In this document: positions 18,476 to 26,923 of the stretch, in pieces | Layout: the number at the start of each line of letters is the position of its first letter | How positions within the stretch are numbered: the first letter of the stretch is position 1 | NCBI RefSeq assembly: GCF_000015245.1 | Contig: NC_008700.1 | Coordinates: 4,166,501 to 4,230,500 of the forward strand | Reading direction: 5' to 3' | Origin: Shewanella amazonensis SB2B | Lineage (GTDB): Bacteria; Pseudomonadota; Gammaproteobacteria; Enterobacterales; Shewanellaceae | DNA: 64,000 nucleotides | The notes under the pieces: model-generated | Databases searched by the model: none | Told to the model about the DNA's origin: nothing | Seen by the model: the letters and a program-made list of their open reading frames with translations, nothing else | Translations under genes and position numbers: made by a program

Positions 18476-19612
18476 ATGCGGCAAATGTTAAAAATTGCCT
18501 CGGCCATAGGCATGGTCTTGTGGGTCAGTGCCTGCCAGGAAGATGCTCAGCAAGCTGCCAACCAGCAGCAAATGCCTCCCATGGAAGTCGGCACAGTGCA
18601 GGTCACTGCAGCGCCTCAAAACATCATGGTTGAGCTGCCCGGTCGCAGCCGCGCTTTCCTCGAGGCCGAGGTTCGCCCTCAGGTTTCTGGCATCATCATG
18701 GAGCGTAACTTCGTTGAAGGTCGTGAAGTGAAAGAAGGTCAGTCACTCTACAAAATTGACGATGCCACCTATAAGGCCACCCTCGAAAGCGCCAAGGCCG
18801 ACCTCGCCAGCGCACAGGCCTCATTGGCCAGTGCCAAAGCCCGCGCCGCCCGCTACGAAAAGTTGGTGAAAACCAATGCCATTTCCAAGCAGGACTTCGA
18901 CGAAGCCGATGCCGCCTATAAGGAAGCACTCGCCCGGGTGAAAGTGGCCGAGGCCCAGCTGCATACCGCCAATATCAATCTGAACTACACCGAAGTGCAG
19001 GCCCCAATTTCAGGCCGCATCGGTAAATCGTCCGTCACGCCTGGTGCGTTGGTAACCGCCAATCAGGGACAGGTACTGGCCACTATTCAGCAGCTGGACC
19101 CCATCAATGTGGACATCACCCAATCCAGCGCCCAACTGCTGGCCCTCAAGGCCAAGCTGCGAGCCGGTAAGCTGCAGGCGGCCGACAACGCCGAAGTGCA
19201 GCTGGTACTGGAAGATGGCACAACTTACGAGCACAAGGGCAAGCTGCAATTTGCCGAAGTGAGCGTGGATGAAAACACGGGTTCTGTGATTCTGCGGGCC
19301 GAGTTCCCCAACCCAGACAACGTGTTGCTGCCGGGTATGTATGTACGCGCCATGCTGAACACCGGGGTAGATCCCAACGCCATTCTGGTGCCGCAAAAGG
19401 CCATTACCCGCAATACCCGTGGTGAAGCCGTGGCCATGGTGGTGAACGCCGAAAGCAAGGTTGAAGCCCGCACCGTGACCACTGCCGAGGTTATCAACCA
19501 CCAGTGGCGTATTACTTCGGGGCTGAATGCAGGCGATAAATTGATTGTAGAAGGGCTGCAGAAAATACGCCCAGGTGCACCGGTCACTGCCACAGCGGCG
19601 CAGGCCAAGTAA
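18476..19612 (+). CDS. RND efflux periplasmic adaptor lipoprotein
   Basis: Membrane-fusion protein of a tripartite drug efflux pump (378 residues), AcrA/MexA type. A lipoprotein signal is present (VLWVSAC lipobox, Cys20). Domains run in order: beta-barrel and lipoyl half (EVRPQVSGIIMERNFVEG), long alpha-hairpin with Ala-rich heptads (residues 95-160), second lipoyl half (NYTEVQAPISGRIGKSSVTPG), then the membrane-proximal domain. It lies 43 bp upstream of its RND transporter partner. No outer-membrane TolC-type gene or local TetR regulator adjoins. Confidence 0.96.
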   Translation: MRQMLKIASAIGMVLWVSACQEDAQQAANQQQMPPMEVGTVQVTAAPQNIMVELPGRSRAFLEAEVRPQVSGIIMERNFVEGREVKEGQSLYKIDDATYKATLESAKADLASAQASLASAKARAARYEKLVKTNAISKQDFDEADAAYKEALARVKVAEAQLHTANINLNYTEVQAPISGRIGKSSVTPGALVTANQGQVLATIQQLDPINVDITQSSAQLLALKAKLRAGKLQAADNAEVQLVLEDGTTYEHKGKLQFAEVSVDENTGSVILRAEFPNPDNVLLPGMYVRAMLNTGVDPNAILVPQKAITRNTRGEAVAMVVNAESKVEARTVTTAEVINHQWRITSGLNAGDKLIVEGLQKIRPGAPVTATAAQAK

Positions 19613-19655
19613 TTGGCAAAGGACCCCAGGAACCCGCGAAATTCAGGATTAAGCT

Positions 19656-22600
19656 ATGGCACGTTTTTTTATTGATCGACCCATTTTTGCATGGGTGATC
19701 GCGATTTTGGTGATGCTGGCAGGGGTATTGGCTATCAAAAGCCTGCCCGTGTCCCAGTACCCGAACATCGCACCACCCACCGTGGTGATCTCCGCCAACT
19801 ACCCAGGCGCCTCCGCCAAGACGCTGGAAGACTCGGTCACCCAGGTGATAGAGCAGCGCATGACGGGCTTGGACAACCTGCGTTATATCAACTCCACCAG
19901 TGACGGTTTCGGTAATGCCGAAATCACCCTGACCTTTAATGCCGAGGCCGATGCAGACATCGCCCAGGTACAGGTTCAGAACAAGCTGCAATCGGCCATG
20001 CCACTGCTGCCACAGGAAGTACAGGCGCAGGGTGTCAGGGTGAACAAGTCCACCTCGGGCTTTTTGATGGTACTGGGTTTTGTGTCGGAAGACGGCAGTC
20101 TGACCAAAAATGACATCGCCGACTATGTGGGCTCCAACGTCCAGGACCCCTTAAGCCGGGTTGCCGGTGTGGGTGAAATTACCCTCTTCGGTGCACCTTA
20201 TGCCATGCGAATATGGCTAGACCCTCTGAAACTGACCCAATATAGCCTCACCACACAGGACGTGATTGCCGCGATTCGCGAGCAAAACGCCCAGGTGTCT
20301 GCAGGTCAGCTTGGTGGTGCGCCTGCGGTACTCGGCCAGGAGCTGAACGCCACAGTATCCGCCCAGAGCCGTTTGGAAACCCCGGAGCAGTTCCGCAAGA
20401 TTATTCTCAAGTCCGATACCAATGGCGCCAAGGTGTTCCTCGGCGACGTAGCCCGGGTTGAGCTCGGCGCCGAAAGCTATGTGGTGGAGTCGTTCTACAA
20501 CGGCCGTCCGGCCGCGGGTCTTGCCATCAGCCTGGCAACGGGAGCCAACGCCCTGGATACCGCGACCCGGGTGCGGGAAAAAATCGCCGAAATGAAGCCC
20601 TTCTTTCCGGCGGGCCTCGATGTGGTTTATCCCTACGACACCACCCCCTTCGTTAAGCAATCCATCGAAGGCGTAGTGCATACTCTGTTGGAAGCCGTGG
20701 TACTGGTATTTGTGATCATGTACCTGTTCCTGCAGAACTTTCGCGCAACTCTTATCCCGACGATTGCCGTACCTGTGGTACTGCTGGGCACCTTCGCCAT
20801 TCTGTCGGCCTTTGGTTTCTCCATTAATACCCTGACCATGTTCGCCATGGTACTGGCCATCGGCCTCTTGGTTGACGATGCCATCGTGGTAGTGGAAAAC
20901 GTTGAACGTGTGATGCAGGAAGAAGGCCTGGGGCCGGTTGAAGCGACCCGCAAGTCGATGGACCAAATCACCGGCGCCTTGGTGGGTATTGGTTTGACCC
21001 TGTCGGCGGTATTCGTGCCCATGGCCTTTATGTCGGGTTCTACCGGGGTGATTTACCGTCAGTTCTCTATCACTATCGTGTCGGCCATGGCGCTGTCGGT
21101 ACTGGTGGCCCTGATCCTGACGCCCGCCCTGTGTGCCACCATGCTCAAGCCACTCAAGCCCGGCCATTCCCATGGTCAGCATGGCTTCTTTGGCTGGTTT
21201 AACCGCAGTTTTGAAAAGATGACCTCGCGCTACGAAGGCAGCGTGGCCGCTATTCTCAAGCGCTCCGCCAGGGTGATGGCGATATATCTGGCATTGGTGG
21301 TCGCAACCGGCTGGATCTTTATGCGCATGCCCACCGCCTTCTTGCCCGATGAGGATCAGGGCATCCTCTTTGCCCAGGTGATCCTGCCGACCAACTCCAG
21401 CCAGGAGTCCACGGTGAAGGTGCTGGAAAAGATGGACAAGTTCTTCCGCGAAGATGAAAAGGACAACGTGAACTCTGTGTTCTCGGTGGCCGGCTTCTCC
21501 TTTGCGGGCATGGGTCAGAACATGGGTATTGCCTTCGTTGGCATGAAAGACTGGGCCGTGCGTGAAGGCGAGGGTCAGGATGTGTTCTCTTTGCAGGGCC
21601 GAGCCATGATGGCCTTCTCCCAGATTAAAGAAGCCTTCGTGTTTGCCTTTGCGCCACCGGCAGTTATTGAACTCGGTACCGCCAACGGTTTCGACTTCTA
21701 CCTGCAGGACAAAAATGGCCAGGGTCACGCCAAGCTGCTGGAGGCCCGTAACCAGCTGCTGGGCATGGCGGCACAAAATCCCAACCTGGTGGGTGTGCGC
21801 CCCAATGGTCAGGAAGATGCGCCCATGTACCAGCTGGATATAGACCATGCCAAGCTGCGCGCTCTGGGTGTGGATATCTCCTCGGTGAACAGTGCCATAG
21901 CTACCGCCTGGGGCGGCAGCTATGTGAATGACTTTATCGACCGTGGACGGGTGAAGAAGGTGTACGTACAGGGCGATGCCGAGTACCGTATGCAGCCTGA
22001 AGACCTGAACACCTGGTATGTACGTAACGCCAACGGAGAAATGGTGCCCTTCTCGGCTTTCGCCACTGGCCGCTGGGACTTTGGCTCACCCCGTCTGGAA
22101 CGCTTCAACGGCCTGCCCGCCATGAACATCCAGGGTGCCACTGCCCCGGGCTACAGTACCGGTGATGCCATGAAGGACATCGAAAAGATTGTTGAGCAGT
22201 TACCACCGGGCTTTGGCGTCGAGTGGAATGGCCTGTCCTATGAAGAGCGACTCTCGGGCAACCAGGCTCCGGCCCTCTATGCCCTGTCGATTCTGGTCGT
22301 GTTCCTGGTACTCGCGGCCCTCTACGAGAGCTGGTCAGTGCCCTTTGCCGTTGTGCTGGTTGTGCCGCTGGGGATCATCGGAGCCCTGCTGGCCATGAAT
22401 GGCCGCGGCCTGTCCAACGACGTGTTCTTCCAGGTGGGCCTCTTGACCACTGTGGGTCTGGCCACCAAGAACGCCATTCTTATCGTGGAATTCGCCAAGG
22501 AATACTATGAGAAGGGTGCCGGTCTGATTGAGGCCACCCTGCACGCAGTTAGAGTGCGTTTGCGCCCGATTCTGATGACCTCACTGGCCTTTGGTCTGGG

Positions 22601-22796
22601 GGTTGTGCCGCTGGCTATTTCTACCGGTGTGGGTTCCGGTGCCCAGAACGCCATAGGTACCGGTGTACTCGGCGGTATGATGAGCTCGACCTTCCTCGGA
22701 ATCTTCTTCGTGCCGCTGTTCTTCGTGATTGTTGAGCGTATTTTCAGCAAGCGCGAGAAACAGGCCCAAACCGGCGCAGGGGCTGGCAAACACTGA
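19656..22796 (+). CDS. RND multidrug efflux transporter, HAE1 family
   Basis: Inner-membrane proton-driven drug exporter of 1046 residues, AcrB/MexB type. It starts MARFFIDRPIFAWVIAILVMLAG as in the HAE1 family. The two halves each have a large periplasmic loop and six membrane helices. TM4 shows the proton-relay Asp-Asp pair in AIGLLVDDAIVVVENVERVM, and the second half has GLATKNAILIVEFAKE with the conserved Lys. Works with the adaptor upstream and presumably a distant TolC. Strong terminator follows. Confidence 0.97.
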   Translation: MARFFIDRPIFAWVIAILVMLAGVLAIKSLPVSQYPNIAPPTVVISANYPGASAKTLEDSVTQVIEQRMTGLDNLRYINSTSDGFGNAEITLTFNAEADADIAQVQVQNKLQSAMPLLPQEVQAQGVRVNKSTSGFLMVLGFVSEDGSLTKNDIADYVGSNVQDPLSRVAGVGEITLFGAPYAMRIWLDPLKLTQYSLTTQDVIAAIREQNAQVSAGQLGGAPAVLGQELNATVSAQSRLETPEQFRKIILKSDTNGAKVFLGDVARVELGAESYVVESFYNGRPAAGLAISLATGANALDTATRVREKIAEMKPFFPAGLDVVYPYDTTPFVKQSIEGVVHTLLEAVVLVFVIMYLFLQNFRATLIPTIAVPVVLLGTFAILSAFGFSINTLTMFAMVLAIGLLVDDAIVVVENVERVMQEEGLGPVEATRKSMDQITGALVGIGLTLSAVFVPMAFMSGSTGVIYRQFSITIVSAMALSVLVALILTPALCATMLKPLKPGHSHGQHGFFGWFNRSFEKMTSRYEGSVAAILKRSARVMAIYLALVVATGWIFMRMPTAFLPDEDQGILFAQVILPTNSSQESTVKVLEKMDKFFREDEKDNVNSVFSVAGFSFAGMGQNMGIAFVGMKDWAVREGEGQDVFSLQGRAMMAFSQIKEAFVFAFAPPAVIELGTANGFDFYLQDKNGQGHAKLLEARNQLLGMAAQNPNLVGVRPNGQEDAPMYQLDIDHAKLRALGVDISSVNSAIATAWGGSYVNDFIDRGRVKKVYVQGDAEYRMQPEDLNTWYVRNANGEMVPFSAFATGRWDFGSPRLERFNGLPAMNIQGATAPGYSTGDAMKDIEKIVEQLPPGFGVEWNGLSYEERLSGNQAPALYALSILVVFLVLAALYESWSVPFAVVLVVPLGIIGALLAMNGRGLSNDVFFQVGLLTTVGLATKNAILIVEFAKEYYEKGAGLIEATLHAVRVRLRPILMTSLAFGLGVVPLAISTGVGSGAQNAIGTGVLGGMMSSTFLGIFFVPLFFVIVERIFSKREKQAQTGAGAGKH

Positions 22797-22825
22797 GTCA
22801 GCTACCCCATCGAATAAGATGAAGC

Positions 22826-22853
22826 AAAAAGCCCCGCACTGCGGGGCTTTTTA
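22826..22853. terminator. Bidirectional terminator after the RND operon
   Basis: Stem AAAAAGCCCCGC, loop ACT, stem GCGGGGCTTTTT. It separates the RND gene from the convergent small gene at 22884. Confidence 0.9.
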
Positions 22854-22883
22854 TTAAGGCTGGGGTTATAAGCCTGGTTACTC

Positions 22884-23180
22884 TCACGCGACGCGCAGGG
22901 GAATTTCCATGGCATTGTCACCGTGTCGCACCGCCTGCCCCACCATTTCATCATAGGCACTCTCCTGGCGCAGCACTGTCTCGCGAACCGACAACCCCTC
23001 AAGCAAGGCCTGCATCTGGCACAGATTCAAACTCCTGAGCATGCGATCCTCTTCATCGGTGACATACAGTTCGGCGCCCTCTATCACCACAGACAGCTGG
23101 TAAAGGGACATGTCCAGTGAGTGAATGCAGGCCTTATCGATGCAAGGCAGAACTTTCAGGCTTGAGTAGCGAATAGTCAT
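22884..23180 (-). CDS. Small cytosolic protein, DUF6482-like
   Basis: A 98-residue protein without membrane segments, beginning MTIRYSSLKVLPCIDKACIHSLDMSLYQLSV. Its size and pattern (a short beta segment Y-Q-L-S-V-V-I-E-G-A-E-L-Y-V-T-D-E-E, then a helix) resemble the DUF6482 group, but I am not sure of that assignment. AAGGAG 7 bases upstream fixes the start at 23180; a longer frame to 23210 exists without support. Function is unknown. Confidence 0.72.
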   Translation of the reverse strand: MTIRYSSLKVLPCIDKACIHSLDMSLYQLSVVIEGAELYVTDEEDRMLRSLNLCQMQALLEGLSVRETVLRQESAYDEMVGQAVRHGDNAMEIPLRVA

Positions 23181-23240
23181 GGCAAGGCTCCTTGGCTTGG
23201 GTTGCCACAATGGATACGCCGCCAGCGACTGAATGGATTA

Positions 23241-23268
23241 AAAAATAAACCCCGCTTTTGGCGGGGTC
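23241..23268 (-). terminator. Terminator after the 58-residue lipoprotein
   Basis: On the minus strand: stem CCCCGC, loop CAAAA, stem GCGGGG, then a T-rich tract. It lies 17 bp past the stop of the small lipoprotein gene. Confidence 0.8.
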
Positions 23269-23282
23269 TTAAAAGGCTCGGC

Positions 23283-23459
23283 TCAGAGGGCTGATACGGC
23301 TTTTCTTGGATTGGCTGCCTTGCCCGGCATCACAGAACGATTCTTGTGGCCGGACACTGCCTCGGCTTGCTGCACTTGTGGAGTGGCAACCTGCTCGCTG
23401 CCGGTGGTGGCACAGCCGCTGGCAAAAATAACAAGGAGCGCTGCAAAAGCGTACTTCAT
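23283..23459 (-). CDS. Small lipoprotein
   Basis: A 58-residue predicted lipoprotein. The signal sequence MKYAFAALLVIFASGC has a good lipobox (F-A-S-G-C), followed by ATTGSEQVAT and a short Lys/Arg-rich tail ending A-V-S-A-L. I do not recognise a family. An ATG 27 bp upstream would spoil the signal peptide, so 23459 is chosen. It is followed by its own terminator. The 280 bp before it hold no other gene and are AT-rich near the far end. Confidence 0.65.
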   Translation of the reverse strand: MKYAFAALLVIFASGCATTGSEQVATPQVQQAEAVSGHKNRSVMPGKAANPRKAVSAL

Positions 23460-23738
23460 GGGTGTCCTCGAAATGAAATCTGACATTCTTATTTGAGCCC
23501 GTGGGCGTTGCTGGCTTTACGGCTTCCGACGGCCAACTTCTCAGGCGCGGCGAGCTGTTCAAAGCCCCCGGCGAGCTGCCGGGCGGGCGCAATTTACAGG
23601 GCATCCGTTCAAATGTCGAGCGAAAACCACCATCAATTGTTCATATCTCATGCAGCAAAGGAATAGTTAACACAAACAGTACGTTATATTGTTTTTTGTA
23701 CATCAAATAAGTCATTGAAACTGGGCATTTTGCCCGAG

Positions 23739-24737
23739 TTACAGCCCCGTATGGCGCGCAATCGCCAGCTCGTCGGCAATCCCAAAAATAAAGCCGAGAT
23801 CGGCAAAGATCTCTTCAATGGGCTCTTTAAAATCGATGGGCTTTTCATGGTCCTGGAAGTGGGTAAAGAAATCCCGCGAGGTAGGCAGACGGATAAGCAG
23901 CTTGTTGTCTTTGAAGCAGGCCTCCAGCCCCTGGCCAAAGTGGCTGTCGAGCTCAATAAAGCGCTCCATCATGCCGGGGTTCAGCAGATAACGGGCCTCT
24001 ACCTGATCCGATGCAAATACCTCAAAACTCGCCTCAAAGCGGGGATCTTCGAGCTTCACCCTGTCGAGCCCCCGCTGTCCCAAGTGGAGCCAGAAGCCAC
24101 CATCGCGCACTACCCGGGTGGTGGCCTTGAAGGCTTTTTTCAGGGAGAAAGCCAGCAACACACCTTTGAATTTCAGCTCGTACTTATCGTCGTTTTTCTT
24201 TTCGTAAAAACCCACATTGAAAAACTCGAACGGTACCCCGTGGTGGCTTCCCTTCAGGTGGCTGAAGCAGCTCGACTTATCGTGTTTCGGGAAGATGCCG
24301 TAATCTTCATAGGCTCGGTGCCGCCCGGCCACCTCATTGCCCCACTTGATAACAAAGTCCTCGCCAAAATACGCCAGCACCCGGGGATAAAGCTTGTCGA
24401 TGCCTTCATCCATAAAGCTGGACAGTTCATTGCCTGCCCACCAGGCCAGTGCGGCCATGCCAAGCATACTGACAAAGGCCAGACCAAACCCGATGAAAAT
24501 CCACTGTGTTGGCAGAACGCCAAAAAAGCCCAGCGCACTACTGCCAAATGAAAGCAAAATCATCGGCCAGATCAACCGGGTAAATGGGCGGATTTCAGCC
24601 ATCCGAGCCTGCTGACGGGCCACAATGGGCCCGCGCCTTGCCTCCAACTTTTTACACAACGGCCAGATAAATTGCTGATAGTGCTTGGCAAACGGCTTTC
24701 GATGTTCGAATGGAATATTAAAGTCTGAGGTGGCCAT
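23739..24737 (-). CDS. DUF3137 membrane protein (stand-alone paralogue)
   Basis: A 332-residue protein with one or two membrane helices near residues 57-100 (PMILLSFGSSALGFFG, GLAFVSMLGMAALAWW). A soluble C-terminal domain follows. It shares with the gene at 29742 the pattern GLDRVKLEDPRFEASFEVFASDQVEAR and an identical last tripeptide, T-G-L. This places it in DUF3137 (inner-membrane, unknown function). Unlike its paralogue it is not next to LemA. GGGAG sits before the start. Confidence 0.85.
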   Translation of the reverse strand: MATSDFNIPFEHRKPFAKHYQQFIWPLCKKLEARRGPIVARQQARMAEIRPFTRLIWPMILLSFGSSALGFFGVLPTQWIFIGFGLAFVSMLGMAALAWWAGNELSSFMDEGIDKLYPRVLAYFGEDFVIKWGNEVAGRHRAYEDYGIFPKHDKSSCFSHLKGSHHGVPFEFFNVGFYEKKNDDKYELKFKGVLLAFSLKKAFKATTRVVRDGGFWLHLGQRGLDRVKLEDPRFEASFEVFASDQVEARYLLNPGMMERFIELDSHFGQGLEACFKDNKLLIRLPTSRDFFTHFQDHEKPIDFKEPIEEIFADLGFIFGIADELAIARHTGL

Positions 24738-24790
24738 CTGACTCCCTGATGGTCTGAGATTAAAAAACGCCCACTCCCGGGCGGTGGATG

Positions 24791-25240
24791 TTACTTGGGT
24801 AACCTGGCGAGCCAGCGATCCAACTGGTTGGCAAAGGCCTGGCGGTCGGCCTGTGACAGGGGGGCAGGGCCACCACTCTGGATCCCGCTGGCACGCAGGG
24901 TTTCCATAAAGTCACGCATATTCAGCCGGGCCTTAACGTTCTCTGCAGTGTACAACTCACCACGGGGATTGAGGGCCAGCGCCCCCTTGGCAATCACTTC
25001 ATCCGCCAGCGGAATATCGGCGGTGATCACCAGTTCACCTTTACTGACGCGTTTGACGATTTCGTTATCGGCCACATCGAAACCCGACTCGACCCGAATC
25101 GACTTGATAAAAGGAGATGGCGGCACACGTACACTCTGGTTTGCCACCAGAGTCACTGTGATTTGTCGCCGCTCGGCGGCACGAAAAAGCACCTCTTTAA
25201 TCACCGATGGACAGGCATCGGCATCGACCCAAATTTGCAC
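24791..25240 (-). CDS. YaiI/YqxD (UPF0178) family protein
   Basis: A 149-residue PIN-like fold protein of the YaiI/YqxD family. It starts at GTG with V/M-Q-I-W-V-D-A-D-A-C-P near the N-terminus and has TADIPLADEVIAKGA and a C-terminal N-M-R-D-F-M-E-T-L-R segment. The acidic residues (WVDADAC, TADIPLAD) could bind metal as in PIN nucleases; activity is unproven. The GTG start at 25240 is supported by GGAG at 5-bp spacing, and longer in-frame sequence has no family match. Confidence 0.88.
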   Translation of the reverse strand: MQIWVDADACPSVIKEVLFRAAERRQITVTLVANQSVRVPPSPFIKSIRVESGFDVADNEIVKRVSKGELVITADIPLADEVIAKGALALNPRGELYTAENVKARLNMRDFMETLRASGIQSGGPAPLSQADRQAFANQLDRWLARLPK

Positions 25241-25504
25241 AGAGACTCCGCAAACACAGACTGTATATGGCACGACTCACTTTCGCGGCCGCAGTTGTCG
25301 CAACCCCTTGGGCTACAGGGCAAATTATGCCAGAGCCGGGGGCAGGGGTACACGGGTAACGATGGTTAATAAATTGTTATAAAACCGTACACTTTTTCGC
25401 CCAATGCTTGTATGTTCAGATCTCCGGTCAAAAAAGCCGGGCACGTAAATCACGTGAATAAGAAGTATAAAACCCTGATAACAATACTCTTTAGGAGATT
25501 AAGC

Positions 25505-26857
25505 ATGCAGATTAAGACTCGCGTTTCTCTTGCCGTTGCCATTGCGCTGGCCAGCGCCGGCTCCCTGGCTGCCGACAATCACAAAGCAATGCAAGGGCTC
25601 AAAAATGGTCGCGCCCACGTTGCCGATGAGCTGATTGTCCAATACCGCGCCGACTCCAACGACAGCCAAAAAGAACGCGTCCTGTCCCGAGTTCAGGCTA
25701 ACCACATCGAAACCCTCGGCAAAAATCAGCGTGGTGAACTTCACCTCGTCAGCCTGCCCGTTGGCAAGGACATGGCAGCAGCCATGCGCGAACTTGCCGC
25801 GGATCCCAACGTGGAATTTGTTGAACCCAACTGGATTTACCAACATGCCGATGCGGCCAATGACACCTACTACACCAATGGCTCGCTCTGGGGCATGTAC
25901 GGTGACGCCACCAACCCCGCCAATGGCTGGGGCTCACATGCGGGTGAGCAATGGAATACCGGTAACACAGATTGCAGCGATGTGGTCGTTGGGATCATCG
26001 ACGAAGGCTACATGTACGAACACGAAGATCTGGCAGACAACGCGTTTCAAAACCCCGGCGAAATCCCTGGGGACGGCATAGACAACGATGGCAATGGCTA
26101 TGTTGATGACGTTTATGGCTGGGACTTTGACAGCAACGACAACTCTGTCTTCGACGGCACCATAGACGATCACGGCACCCACGTAGCCGGCACCATAGGC
26201 GCTGTCGGTGGTAATGGCAAAGGCGTGGCGGGGGTTTGCTGGAACGTGAAGCTGATGAGCGGCAAGTTCCTCGGTCGCCGCGGCGGCACCACGGCCAACG
26301 CCGTTAAGGCGGTGGACTACTTCACCGATATGAAACAGCGTCATGGGCTTAATCTGGTTGCCACCAGCAACAGCTGGGGCGGCGGTGGATATTCTCAGGC
26401 GTTGGAAGATGCCATTGGCCGTGCCAATGATGCAGGTATCCTCTTCATCGCCGCTGCCGGTAACGACAGCTACAACTGCGACTCGGGCTCCAACTGCTAT
26501 CCGGCTGAATACCCAAATGACAACATCATTGCTGTGGCCTCCATCACCAGCAGCGGTGCCATGAGCTCCTTCTCCAGCTATGGTGCTACCACTGTGGATA
26601 TCTGTGCCCCGGGCTCAGGCATTTACTCAACCGTGCCCAAGAGCAGCAAGGGCCAGGTGATTTCGGGCTACGCCAGCTACAACGGTACCTCCATGGCCAC
26701 GCCTCACGTATCAGGCGCTGCCGCTCTCTACAAAGCCCTGCACCCCGGTGCCAGCCACATGGACGTGAAGGACGCATTGCTAGGCAGTGCGACTCCCACC
26801 GGTTCCTGCCAGGGTAAAGTCTCGAGCAATGGTCGCCTCGATGTCAGCAGCTTTTAA
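25505..26857 (+). CDS. Secreted subtilisin-like S8 serine protease
   Basis: Secreted endopeptidase of 450 residues. It has a signal peptide (MQIKTRVSLAVAIALASAGSLAA), an I9-like prodomain (ELIVQYRADS to PNVEFVEPNW), then the S8 domain. Catalytic residues: Asp in V-V-G-I-I-D-E-G (the usual D-S/T-G is D-E-G here), His in D-D-H-G-T-H-V-A-G-T, oxyanion Asn in AAAGND, Ser in N-G-T-S-M-A-T-P-H. A Asp/Asn/Gly-rich loop (GDGIDNDGNGYVDD) suggests calcium binding. No C-terminal sorting domain. AGGAG supports the start; ends before a terminator. Confidence 0.95.
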   Translation: MQIKTRVSLAVAIALASAGSLAADNHKAMQGLKNGRAHVADELIVQYRADSNDSQKERVLSRVQANHIETLGKNQRGELHLVSLPVGKDMAAAMRELAADPNVEFVEPNWIYQHADAANDTYYTNGSLWGMYGDATNPANGWGSHAGEQWNTGNTDCSDVVVGIIDEGYMYEHEDLADNAFQNPGEIPGDGIDNDGNGYVDDVYGWDFDSNDNSVFDGTIDDHGTHVAGTIGAVGGNGKGVAGVCWNVKLMSGKFLGRRGGTTANAVKAVDYFTDMKQRHGLNLVATSNSWGGGGYSQALEDAIGRANDAGILFIAAAGNDSYNCDSGSNCYPAEYPNDNIIAVASITSSGAMSSFSSYGATTVDICAPGSGIYSTVPKSSKGQVISGYASYNGTSMATPHVSGAAALYKALHPGASHMDVKDALLGSATPTGSCQGKVSSNGRLDVSSF

Positions 26858-26884
26858 TCGCTGACGGCGCCATTACTCGCCTTA

Positions 26885-26913
26885 AAAAAGCCCCGCTCTG
26901 GCGGGGCTTTTTG
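26885..26913. terminator. Bidirectional terminator, protease / abgT
   Basis: Stem AAAAAAGCCCCGC, loop TCTG, stem GCGGGGCTTTTT. It separates the convergent protease and AbgT genes. Confidence 0.9.
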
Positions 26914-26923
26914 TTGGGTACTC

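Noticed and set aside
20217..21848. Long open frame antisense to the RND pump gene (543 codons)
   Set aside because: It lies wholly inside the clear RND transporter gene, has His/Gln/Gly-rich composition typical of an antisense shadow, and no family features.
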